DNA of 64,000 bases from Clostridiales bacterium (GTDB lineage Bacteria > Bacillota > Clostridia > Christensenellales > Aristaeellaceae), in the NCBI GenBank assembly GCA_015056145.1, contig SVGY01000008.1, forward strand, positions 48,333-112,332. Direction: 5' to 3'. The position numbers were made by a program, and so were the translations under genes. Under the pieces are notes generated by a model, which was given only the letters and a program-made list of their open reading frames with translations, had not been told where the DNA came from and searched no databases. Shown here in pieces: positions 15,618 to 22,699 of the stretch (positions within the stretch are counted from its first letter, which is position 1; each line of letters starts with the position of its first letter).

Positions 15618-15700
15618 GGGAAATGCCATCCTTTCGGAAGTGGTATAATGGGAGACGCATAAATAAAGACATACATAAATGTATACCTCTATATGGTTGA

Positions 15701-15729
15701 AACATAACATTATCTACCGGAAAAGTCAA
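15701..15729 (-). promoter_or_regulatory. Possible promoter for the poly-Glu surface protein
   Basis: On the minus strand, TTGACT (15724-15729) and TATGTT (15701-15706) are separated by 17 bases, about 85 bases before the ATG at 15617. The -10 match is only moderate. Confidence 0.4.
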
Positions 15730-16266
15730 TAGAAAAAATGGCCGAAACTAAAATAAATTCTTGGTTTTGACCATGAACGGGGAAAACTGAAAAGGATAAT
15801 TTCATAAAAAAGACAGAAAAGAAATGAGGCCTTCGGATGGAAAACAAAAATACATTGAAAACAGAAAGAAACAGGAGCTGTTTTTGAAAAAACAGGAAAA
15901 TAGAAAATAAAGCAAATGTGTATAAGGTTTGGCGTCATAATTTTTCGGCAGAAATGCAGAAACCTTCTTTCCGGAACAAAGTAGGTTTTCAAAGGAGAAA
16001 TAACAGTTTCAAATAAAATTTTGAAAGGAAACATATTTTTTTTCATGTAAATCGAACGGAATCCATCAATAAGACCCTGTTTTTTGATATGGGGATCGTG
16101 CAGAGGGCCTGCAACATTAGTCATGAGTTATCACCTCTTATGTTTTTAGTGAGGAGAACCAAGATATATCGGCAGAAAAAAGATCAGCCGTTACAAATAG
16201 GTACAAAAAAGAGGTTTCATCTTCGGTAAAAGATGGTAAACAGAGAATGAAAGGAGTGATTTCAAT
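15730..16266. other. AT-rich intergenic region without a convincing gene
   Basis: About 540 bases between divergently transcribed genes. A minus-strand open frame of 132 codons (start near 16124, with a GAGGTGA ribosome-site-like sequence 6-7 bases upstream) has a plausible first ~30 residues. Its remainder is a Phe-rich stretch typical of AT-rich non-coding DNA, so I do not call it. The region otherwise probably holds promoters for its two flanking genes. The plus-strand gene at 16267 has GAAAGGAG upstream. Confidence 0.4.
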
Positions 16267-16779
16267 ATGAAAAAAATGCTGACGATGTTGCTGGCCTTGC
16301 TATTGATGACCACCACCGCCCTTGGGGAATCCTCCATACCTGATGAAGTAACAAATTTGATACCGGAAGGGGCAGTATTGCTGGAGACAGACAGGGATGA
16401 CGGCCTGATGGAATATGAATTCCGGGACGGAGATATGTTCTATGAGGTTGTGCTGAGGGAAGGACAGGTCATTGCACTGAAAACCCACAACGCTGCACTG
16501 AAGCCCGCAAAGGAGAATAAGCTCACAGAAGAAACCGCCATTGCCGGCCTTAACGGAACCGTACTGTATGCCCGTGCCGAAAAGGATGACGGCCGCTGGC
16601 TGTGGAAGGTGATCGTTCAGGAAGAAGAAGGCCTTGCGGAGTACGAGATGAATGCGGAAACCGGCGAGGTGATGGAGACGGAAATGTATTTTTCCGCTGA
16701 GATTGAAATGCCTCCGGAAGGATACAGAAAACTGGATCTGGAACTGGAGGATGGAAGGCTGCGTTGGGAAAAAGACTGA
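16267..16779 (+). CDS. Secreted PepSY-like protein
   Basis: 170 residues. A signal peptide (KKMLTMLLALLLMTTTALG) precedes two alpha/beta modules of PepSY-like form: LMEYEFRDGDMFYEVVLREG and WLWKVIVQEEEGLAEYEMNA followed by TGEVMETE. The pattern of a helix then strands ending in ...YEV-x-...-TGEV is the hallmark of PepSY domains, which occur in secreted protease inhibitors and regulators. Strongly acidic. The start is supported by AAGGAG about 9 bases upstream. It is a single gene ending in a bidirectional terminator shared with sbcC. The function is unknown beyond the fold-level resemblance. Confidence 0.7.
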   Translation: MKKMLTMLLALLLMTTTALGESSIPDEVTNLIPEGAVLLETDRDDGLMEYEFRDGDMFYEVVLREGQVIALKTHNAALKPAKENKLTEETAIAGLNGTVLYARAEKDDGRWLWKVIVQEEEGLAEYEMNAETGEVMETEMYFSAEIEMPPEGYRKLDLELEDGRLRWEKD

Positions 16780-16802
16780 TGCAGCAGAGCATCGTTGTAC
16801 AC

Positions 16803-16842
16803 AAAAAGGAGCATCCCGGGCTAACACCGGGAGCTCCTTTTT
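16803..16842. terminator. Bidirectional terminator between PepSY-like gene and sbcC
   Basis: AAAAAGGAGC (16803-16812) pairs with GCTCCTTTTT (16833-16842), with inner CCCGG/CCGGG pairing. The A and T runs on both sides let it serve both convergent genes. Confidence 0.85.
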
Positions 16843-16853
16843 GCATGGAAAGA

Positions 16854-19484
16854 TCACTGAACGATTTTCACCTTTGATCCCGAAGGTGTTTTGGAGATGA
16901 TGAGCTGTTTTTCTATGCGTTCCTCCAGTTCATGCACATGGGAAATGATGCCTACAAGGCGTTTTCCTTCAGCCAGCTCTGAAAGGACCTGCAGGGAGTT
17001 GCGCAGGGCGGCTTCATCCAGGGTACCGAAGCCTTCATCAATGAACATGGCATCCATGCGTATGGCGCCGCTCTGGCTCTGAACCACGTCGGAAAGCCCC
17101 AGCGCCAGCGCAAGACTGGCCAGGAAAGATTCGCCGCCGGAAAGAGTGGAAACATCCCGCCATTGACCGGTAGCCCGGTCCAACACATCCAGATCAAGGC
17201 CACTCTGGCTTACCCGGTTTTTTGCTTCTTCCTTGCAGCGCAGTGAGAAAACGCCGTCAGTCAGCACGTTGAGCCGTTTGTTGGCAGCAGCCACGACCTG
17301 TTTGAAATAGTATTGCTGCACATATGCCTCAAAGGTCAGCTTTGCACGGCGAGCGCCTGCGGTCTTGCCTGCGCAGCAGTCGTACAGGTCACGCAATACT
17401 GCCCAGTGGGATTCCTTTTTCTTTTGCAGAAGACGGGCGGATTGGATATCTTTCAGGGCAGATTCATGAAGGGTCTGCTTCTTTACAAGGCTCATCTCTG
17501 TGCGGGCAGCATTTTCCATAACAGTGGAAAGCTGTGCACGGGTCTGCTCCAAGGCGGCGATATCCTGCCTTTCTTCGCCTGCAAGGCTTTCCTTCAAGCG
17601 GGCGATCTGGTCAAAAAGGGATTGCTTTCTTTCCCGGTAGGATTGCAGCTTTTGTTCCATCTTTGCCATTTCTTCCGGCGAAAGCTTTGCCTGTTGGTAG
17701 CTCGCTTCAGTTTCAAACCCGCAGTATGCAAGCTTGTCTGAAAAAGCTTGGGCAAGAGCCTGCTTCTGATGAAGCAATTCGTCCAGATGAGCCTGACCGT
17801 TTTCGACGGCAGTACGGCTTTTTTCCACCTGAATCTGCAGATTTCTTAGGTTTTCTGCGCTTTCCTTTATGCGTTTGCGATGGCTTTCTTCGGTATGCCG
17901 CAGGGTTTGTATGCGGATGAGAAGCTTCTCGCAGGTTTCGTTCCTGTCTATATCGTTTTCGGCAAGGAGATTTTCAGCGGCAGAGAGGGAGGCCTGCAAG
18001 GATGCAAAGCCGGTATTGGCCTCTGCCAGCGCATCCGCAGCCATACGATGGTGCCGGTCGGCCAGCTCCATTTCCTCTTTGGTGACGGATTGGCTGTCCA
18101 GGGAGGCGGGGGAGGGATGCTGCAATGCACCGCAAACGGGACAGGGCGTCCCGTCCTCCAGGGTGGCAGCCAGAAGCCCCGCCTGGCTGCGGTAGTAGCC
18201 TTCTTTGGCGGCAGTGTAGGCTGCATCGGCCTGCTGGCTGCCAAGAAGCAGATCGGCTATCTCTTGCTGCTTGCGAGCATGCTCCTTGCGCAGATCCGTC
18301 AGCCGGCTGATAACAGGCAGCGCCTTTTCCAGCTGCTGTATGGTGATCAGCAGGGCGTCTGCCTCCGGGAGAAGGAGTTCCGCTGCCTGCGCCTCGCTGA
18401 ACGCTTGAGGCAGTTTGCCCTCTGCACCAGCGAGAACGTCCCTTGCCTGGAGGAGGAGATCCTGCTGCCTTTGAAGTTCTGAGTCGTTCTTTTTGCAAAG
18501 AGCTTCCTCTGAAGCGGCATCCTGCGCTTTTCTGGCAGCGGTAAGCCGAAGCGTCATATCGTCGGCGGTGGACTGCGCCTCCATGAACTTTTGCAAAGTG
18601 GTTTCCGCTTTGGTCAAAGCATCAAAATTGGCGTTGATGTTTTTTGCCCGCTCGATTTTCTTGATCAGGTGATCGTGCCTGGCTTTGCTTTCTTCCTGCT
18701 GATGCCGGAGATGGCGTAGGGAGCCTCTCTGTTTTTCCACAAGCTCATTGAGCAAGGGCAGAAGAACATCGGCATATTTTGCCTCGGTGCAGTAGAGCTG
18801 GAAGGTCTCCCGAAGGGGGTCATCGGGTTCCGGGTTGATTTTCTTCATCCCCTCAAGAATGCGCAGGTTCAGCGACTCCATCTCCCGGCTGGCCTCGCTG
18901 TTCATTTCCTGAAGCCTTCTTTGCAGCGAGGCGTACAGAGAAGTGTTAAAAAGCTTTTGGAACAGGAGTTTCCGATCCTCGGAAGATGCGTTGAGGATTT
19001 TGAGGAAATCCCCCTGGGCGATCATCACCGTCTGGGTAAACTGATCCTGAGTGAGTCCCAGCAGCTCCTGGACGGCGGCGTTCACCTCCGTGAGCCCCTC
19101 GATGGGGTGGTTTGTGGTTTCGTTGATCATGAAGGCATGGGCGTGCTCGGTAGTGGTACCTTCGCCGCTGAGCTTCGGGCGCAGGTATTCAGGATTGCGC
19201 CGAATGCGGAAGCGCTGCTCCCGGTGCAGAAAGGTGAACTCCACAAAGGTTTCGGTGCGTGCCTGAGCATAATCAGAACGGAAGGACTTGCTTTTGCGGC
19301 GTTCTTTTCCGCCGGAAGCCTCGCCGTAGAGAGCAAAACTGATAGCATCAAAAATGGTGGTTTTGCCCGCCCCTGTATCACCTGCGATGAGGAAAAGGCC
19401 GTCCTTACCAAAAACAGTAAAATCAATTTCCGTAAGGGCTGCATAAGGTCCGAATGCGGAAAGAATCAGTTTGATGGGTTTCAT
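16854..19484 (-). CDS. sbcC: Exonuclease SbcC (Rad50-like ATPase)
   Basis: 876 residues. Together with SbcD it forms the MRE11-RAD50-type nuclease that processes DNA hairpins and blocked ends. Walker A GDTGAGKTT is at 35-43. Long coiled coils follow on both sides of a zinc hook, C-P-V-C, near the middle (DGTPCPVCGALQH). At the C-terminus the ABC signature LSGGESFLASLALALGLSD is followed by Walker B MFIDEGFGTLDE. It is somewhat shorter than the ~1000-1050 of model SbcC proteins, from shorter coiled-coil arms. It starts within the last codons of sbcD (ATGA overlap at 19481-19484) and ends at a shared terminator. Confidence 0.93.
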   Translation of the reverse strand: MKPIKLILSAFGPYAALTEIDFTVFGKDGLFLIAGDTGAGKTTIFDAISFALYGEASGGKERRKSKSFRSDYAQARTETFVEFTFLHREQRFRIRRNPEYLRPKLSGEGTTTEHAHAFMINETTNHPIEGLTEVNAAVQELLGLTQDQFTQTVMIAQGDFLKILNASSEDRKLLFQKLFNTSLYASLQRRLQEMNSEASREMESLNLRILEGMKKINPEPDDPLRETFQLYCTEAKYADVLLPLLNELVEKQRGSLRHLRHQQEESKARHDHLIKKIERAKNINANFDALTKAETTLQKFMEAQSTADDMTLRLTAARKAQDAASEEALCKKNDSELQRQQDLLLQARDVLAGAEGKLPQAFSEAQAAELLLPEADALLITIQQLEKALPVISRLTDLRKEHARKQQEIADLLLGSQQADAAYTAAKEGYYRSQAGLLAATLEDGTPCPVCGALQHPSPASLDSQSVTKEEMELADRHHRMAADALAEANTGFASLQASLSAAENLLAENDIDRNETCEKLLIRIQTLRHTEESHRKRIKESAENLRNLQIQVEKSRTAVENGQAHLDELLHQKQALAQAFSDKLAYCGFETEASYQQAKLSPEEMAKMEQKLQSYRERKQSLFDQIARLKESLAGEERQDIAALEQTRAQLSTVMENAARTEMSLVKKQTLHESALKDIQSARLLQKKKESHWAVLRDLYDCCAGKTAGARRAKLTFEAYVQQYYFKQVVAAANKRLNVLTDGVFSLRCKEEAKNRVSQSGLDLDVLDRATGQWRDVSTLSGGESFLASLALALGLSDVVQSQSGAIRMDAMFIDEGFGTLDEAALRNSLQVLSELAEGKRLVGIISHVHELEERIEKQLIISKTPSGSKVKIVQ

Positions 19485-20605
19485 GATCTGTTTTCCTCCA
19501 GGTCGCTCAGCACTTTTTCAAGCAGCTTTTTGTGTTCTTCCGAGGGTGGCTGGTCATTATTTTGCAAACGATAAAAATCCTCAAACAGCTCCGGCACGGA
19601 TTTGTCCTCCATACGTTGCGTGGCCAGCACGTTTACATCATACTTGGTTCTGGAATTGACCACGGAGAACTTGAGCATATTGGGAAAATTGATGGAAAGG
19701 GTGATCCTTGCATCCGGGGGAGGCAATTCGTCGTGAATGGTGATCCACACATAGTCCTCGGAATAAGGCATGGCGGCGATTTCCGCAAGGGAACCCTCCA
19801 CCAGCCGCAAATCCCGGAGGGGATAGAGGGGGAGCGCAGACACTTCAATCGTACCCTTTTCCTGCAAAGTCACAAGGGCGACACTCTTTCGGTGATTGTG
19901 TTCGGAGAAGGAATACTTCAGAGGTGAACCAGCGTAGCGCAGAGTATCCCGACCCACTCGCTGAGGTTTGTGGATATGGCCCAGCGCCACATAATCGAAT
20001 GCTTCAAACAGCGAAGCGTCGATATTATCAAGGCCGCCTACGGCAAGCTCCTCGGAATCGGAGGTTTCGCAGCCGGTGATGAACTGGTGGCACATAAGCA
20101 AGTTGCGCTTGGTTGGGTCGATAGGCGTATTGCGCAGCACGGCAGCAACAGCGTCCTGATAGGTGGAAATTTTTTCTCCAGGCAAAGTACGCCGTACCTG
20201 GGACGGGCGAAGGAAGGGCAGCATCCACAGGATAATTTCGCCATGTTCATCTTGAAGAGAAACGCTTTGCAGCCTGCCGTCAAAGGCCTCGGTGATAAAA
20301 ACGCCGCTATTGCGCACCAGGGAGGAAAAATAGGATACCCGCAGAGCGGAATCATGATTTCCGCTGATGATAAAAACTTTTTTCCCGATGCTGACCAGAC
20401 TGGTCACAAAACGGTCAAAAAGGGCCATGGCCTCAGCCTGGGGGGCAGAACGCTGATAAACATCTCCGGCGATGAGCACGGCATCCGCCTTTTGTTCATC
20501 GGCGATGGAGACGATCTGGTCAAGGATATACTCCTGATCCACCAAAAGAGACAGGTCCGACAGCTGCTTGCCAAGGTGAAGGTCGGAAATATGTAAGAAT
20601 TTCAT
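19481..20605 (-). CDS. sbcD: Exonuclease SbcD (Mre11-like nuclease subunit)
   Basis: 374 residues. It is a calcineurin-like metallophosphoesterase, with metal-binding motifs DLHLGK near residue 8, GDVYQRSAP, GNHDSA and GHIHKPQ. The C-terminus is the DNA-binding/capping region. The ATG at 20605 is chosen because GGAG lies 8 bases upstream and family members begin MKFLHISDLHLGK; the frame remains open 12 codons further but without support. It overlaps sbcC by 4 bases, so the two subunits are translationally coupled. Confidence 0.93.
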   Translation of the reverse strand: MKFLHISDLHLGKQLSDLSLLVDQEYILDQIVSIADEQKADAVLIAGDVYQRSAPQAEAMALFDRFVTSLVSIGKKVFIISGNHDSALRVSYFSSLVRNSGVFITEAFDGRLQSVSLQDEHGEIILWMLPFLRPSQVRRTLPGEKISTYQDAVAAVLRNTPIDPTKRNLLMCHQFITGCETSDSEELAVGGLDNIDASLFEAFDYVALGHIHKPQRVGRDTLRYAGSPLKYSFSEHNHRKSVALVTLQEKGTIEVSALPLYPLRDLRLVEGSLAEIAAMPYSEDYVWITIHDELPPPDARITLSINFPNMLKFSVVNSRTKYDVNVLATQRMEDKSVPELFEDFYRLQNNDQPPSEEHKKLLEKVLSDLEENRS

Positions 20606-20645
20606 GGATGACTCCTTTTTTGCAATATGGGGTGAGTTCATCTAT

Positions 20646-20675
20646 ATTATAGTACAGAACTGTAGTGAAACGCAA
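20646..20675 (-). promoter_or_regulatory. Promoter of sbcDC
   Basis: On the minus strand TTGCGT (20670-20675), an 18-base spacer and TATAAT (20646-20651), about 40 bases before the sbcD ATG. Confidence 0.6.
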
Positions 20676-20719
20676 AAGAATATATGCAGAAAAAGAGCAA
20701 CGGAAAGAGACCGGATTGA

Positions 20720-20839
20720 AAACGAACAAATTTTTTGTACCTGAAGCAACCGTACATTGATAATCCGGCTGAACTCGGCAAGGAACTCCATCCCACTACG
20801 AAACTGTGGGGCTCGGAACAATACGAGGATTTGAAATAA
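20720..20839 (+). pseudogene. Short relic coding fragment of unknown origin
   Basis: A 39-codon open stretch ends at TAA (20837-20839) and reads as ordinary protein: YLKQPYIDNPAELGKELHP followed by TTKLWGSEQYEDLK. It has no start codon or ribosome site and sits alone in an otherwise gene-free 370-base stretch. The composition looks like the C-terminus of a former gene, but I cannot name the family. It might be a chance open frame. Confidence 0.3.
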
Positions 20840-20981
20840 AAGAATTTATCGGTCTGCTGGATTTGCGACAAAAATGAAAAAGCCGTTGACCAAGACCGCA
20901 AGCGATTTGGAAAGGAAAATCAAATCACTTTTTTTAGCTATGTATAATGAAGCTGCAAAACAAAACAAGGAGGAAAAAGAC

Positions 20982-21158
20982 ATGACGATTATCCCGATGC
21001 GTTGGTTACCTTACATTCTTGCAATTGCAGGCGTATACGGTTTGCTTTCAGGTGAAATAGGAGTGCTCGGAAGCGCAATTCTGATTGTTTTGGGGGCGCT
21101 TGGTATTTACCTGATGGTGAAGAATAAAGCAGCATCCGGCGGTCAAAACGGTATTTGA
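20982..21158 (+). CDS. Small two-helix membrane protein
   Basis: 58 residues: MRWLPYILAIAGVYGLLSG and VLGSAILIVLGALGIYLMV form two membrane helices, with a polar C-terminus KNKAASGGQNGI. AAGGAGG at 20967-20973 lies 8 bases before the ATG at 20982, which makes this start much better than the in-frame upstream ATG at 20874. TATAAT at 20943-20948 could be its -10 element. Family not recognised. It is convergent with the tRNA-Ala gene. Confidence 0.6.
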   Translation: MTIIPMRWLPYILAIAGVYGLLSGEIGVLGSAILIVLGALGIYLMVKNKAASGGQNGI

Positions 21159-21233
21159 AAGCCGATTGGCGGCAAGAAGGGCGGAAAGAGGAGAAAATTT
21201 TTTGGATACGATTCCCTGTAATATGTTGAAAAA

Positions 21234-21262
21234 GAAAAACCGGTCACGAATGACCGGTTTTT
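21234..21262 (-). terminator. Terminator downstream of tRNA-Ala
   Basis: AACCGGTCA (21238-21246) pairs with TGACCGGTT (21251-21259), loop CGAA, with T runs on the minus strand and also on the plus strand. It directly follows the CCA end of the tRNA gene and may also stop the small membrane protein gene. Confidence 0.85.
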
Positions 21263-21338
21263 TGGTGGAGCTAACGGGAGTCGAACCCGTGGCCTCTACA
21301 ATGCGAATGTAGCGCGCTACCAACTGTGCTATAGCCCC
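21263..21338 (-). tRNA. tRNA-Ala (anticodon CGC)
   Basis: A 76-base cloverleaf on the minus strand. The acceptor stem GGGGCTA pairs with TAGCTCC, followed by A and an encoded CCA. The D-arm contains AGTTGGTAG, the anticodon stem CTACA/TGTAG encloses the loop TTCGCAT (anticodon CGC, reading GCG), and the T-arm is GGGTTCGACTCCC-like. It is followed by a terminator. Confidence 0.95.
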
Positions 21339-21475
21339 AAACGCAGAAAGATTATAGCAAAGCCAATGCAAAAATGCAAGTGTTTCCGGCAAAGATAGTT
21401 TTGTACATTTTTCACCCAAAATGGAAGGAGGAAAAGAAAGGAATTAAATTTTCGTAAATGTTTTCTGGTAAAGAC

Positions 21476-21505
21476 TTGCTTAATTCATTACATTTGTGTT
21501 ACAAT
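21476..21505 (+). promoter_or_regulatory. Promoter for the anti-sigma/sigma/division gene series
   Basis: TTGCTT (21476-21481), an 18-base spacer and TACAAT (21500-21505), about 46 bases before the ATG at 21552. Confidence 0.5.
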
Positions 21506-21551
21506 TAAAGGCATCCTTGGCGAAATTTAGTCTGAGGAGGGTATGCCGGGA

Positions 21552-21932
21552 ATGGACAGAATGCATGAAATTGCTTTGAAAATGCCCGCAAATCAAGAAG
21601 ATGCGCTGATGGCACGCATGGCGGTCAGCGGTCTTGGAATGCTGGCTGGGCTTGATGCAGATACCATCGGAGATCTGCAAACGGTAGTGAATGAATGTAC
21701 GGATTGCCTGCTGAACCAAGTGGTGCAGCCGGAAACAATTTCGATGACGGGCTGGGTGGAAAACAACCGCCTTATCCTTCGCTGGGAAGTGGAGGGCAAT
21801 CAGGGACAAAATCAGCAAAAACCGCTGGATAACGAGGTGGTGCGCTGCATTTTGGAAACCTTGATGCCCCAGGTGGAGCTCGAGTCCGATCAGCGGGGCG
21901 TGCACAGCATCCTCTGCTCCATTGCTGTTTAA
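21552..21932 (+). CDS. Degenerate anti-sigma factor of the RsbW/SpoIIAB type
   Basis: About 126 residues. Size, secondary-structure pattern (IALKMPANQEDALMARMAV as first helix, LDADTIGDLQTVVNECTDC as the N-box helix) and position just before a SigB/F/G-type gene suggest an anti-sigma factor of the GHKL kinase fold. In active members the N-box reads E-x3-N; here ECTDC follows and the Asn is missing. No DxGxG glycine box is visible, so ATP binding and kinase activity are doubtful. GAGGAGG at 21534-21540 is 2 bases from an ATG at 21543 and 11 from the ATG at 21552, so the latter is preferred. The stop is 12 bases before the sigma gene. The assignment rests partly on context. Confidence 0.6.
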   Translation: MDRMHEIALKMPANQEDALMARMAVSGLGMLAGLDADTIGDLQTVVNECTDCLLNQVVQPETISMTGWVENNRLILRWEVEGNQGQNQQKPLDNEVVRCILETLMPQVELESDQRGVHSILCSIAV

Positions 21933-21944
21933 GGCGGTGGGCGT

Positions 21945-22685
21945 ATGACAGAGGAACGCTATGTGCAAACCTTCAAAAAATACGCCGAAACCCGGGATCG
22001 GCAGCTGCGTGATGAGCTGTTTGAAGCTTTTATGCCTTTGTGTGCAAGTATTGCCGGAAAGTTTACCGGCAGAGGCGCTGCAAGGGAGGATCTGGAACAG
22101 GTGGCTGGTATTGCCCTGCTGAAGGCGCTGGAGCGCTACGAGCCGGACAGGAACCTCCGTTTTGTGACCTATGCAGTGCCCACCATAACCGGCGAAGTAC
22201 GCAACTATCTGCGGGACAAAGGCTCCCTGATGCGGATGCCCCGCAACTCACGCCAGCAGCTTTATCAGATGACGCAGGCTCAGGAACGCTTTGAGCAGGA
22301 GCATCGTCGTACTCCATCTGCCCGGGAATTGGCGGAATATATGGGTATTTCCCAGGATGAGCTACTTGCCCTGCTGAACGTGCGCCATCAGACCGATATG
22401 GTTTCTCTGGATGCACCGGTGGGCGAGGAGGACGAAATCGGCCTGGAAGCCTTTATGGGCCAGAGCGAAGCCGGTTTTGAAAGAGTGGAACAGGGTCAAT
22501 GGATGCAATGGGCCCTTTCCATGGTGACGGAACAGGAAAAAACAGTGTTGCTGCTGCGCTTTCAGGAGCAGCTTAATCAGCGTGATACTGCCCAGCATAT
22601 GGGGGTATCCCAGATGCAGGTGTCTCGGCTGGAACGTCGGGCTCTTGATAAGCTTCGGAAATTGAGCAGCGAATACCATTTGTGA
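21945..22685 (+). CDS. RNA polymerase sigma factor, SigB/SigF/SigG subfamily
   Basis: 246 residues. Region 2 carries the core-binding and -10-recognition sequences (REDLEQVAGIALLKALERYEP, LRFVTYAVPTITGEVRNYLRD), region 3 RRTPSARELAEYMGIS, and region 4 a helix-turn-helix (LNQRDTAQHMGVSQMQVSRLERRALDKL). The family directs stress or sporulation genes and is normally held by an anti-sigma factor, encoded here just upstream. In Bacillus, sigG sits beside the ylm-divIVA genes, and this order resembles that synteny. No anti-anti-sigma gene is visible. The stop overlaps the region where the next gene begins. Confidence 0.85.
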   Translation: MTEERYVQTFKKYAETRDRQLRDELFEAFMPLCASIAGKFTGRGAAREDLEQVAGIALLKALERYEPDRNLRFVTYAVPTITGEVRNYLRDKGSLMRMPRNSRQQLYQMTQAQERFEQEHRRTPSARELAEYMGISQDELLALLNVRHQTDMVSLDAPVGEEDEIGLEAFMGQSEAGFERVEQGQWMQWALSMVTEQEKTVLLLRFQEQLNQRDTAQHMGVSQMQVSRLERRALDKLRKLSSEYHL

Positions 22686-22699
22686 GAGGGGGGAACGGT

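Noticed and set aside
15726..16124. 132-codon minus-strand frame with a good ribosome-site-like sequence
   Set aside because: After ~30 plausible residues it turns into a Phe-rich translation of AT-rich DNA with no domain. Kept only as a remark in the intergenic entry.
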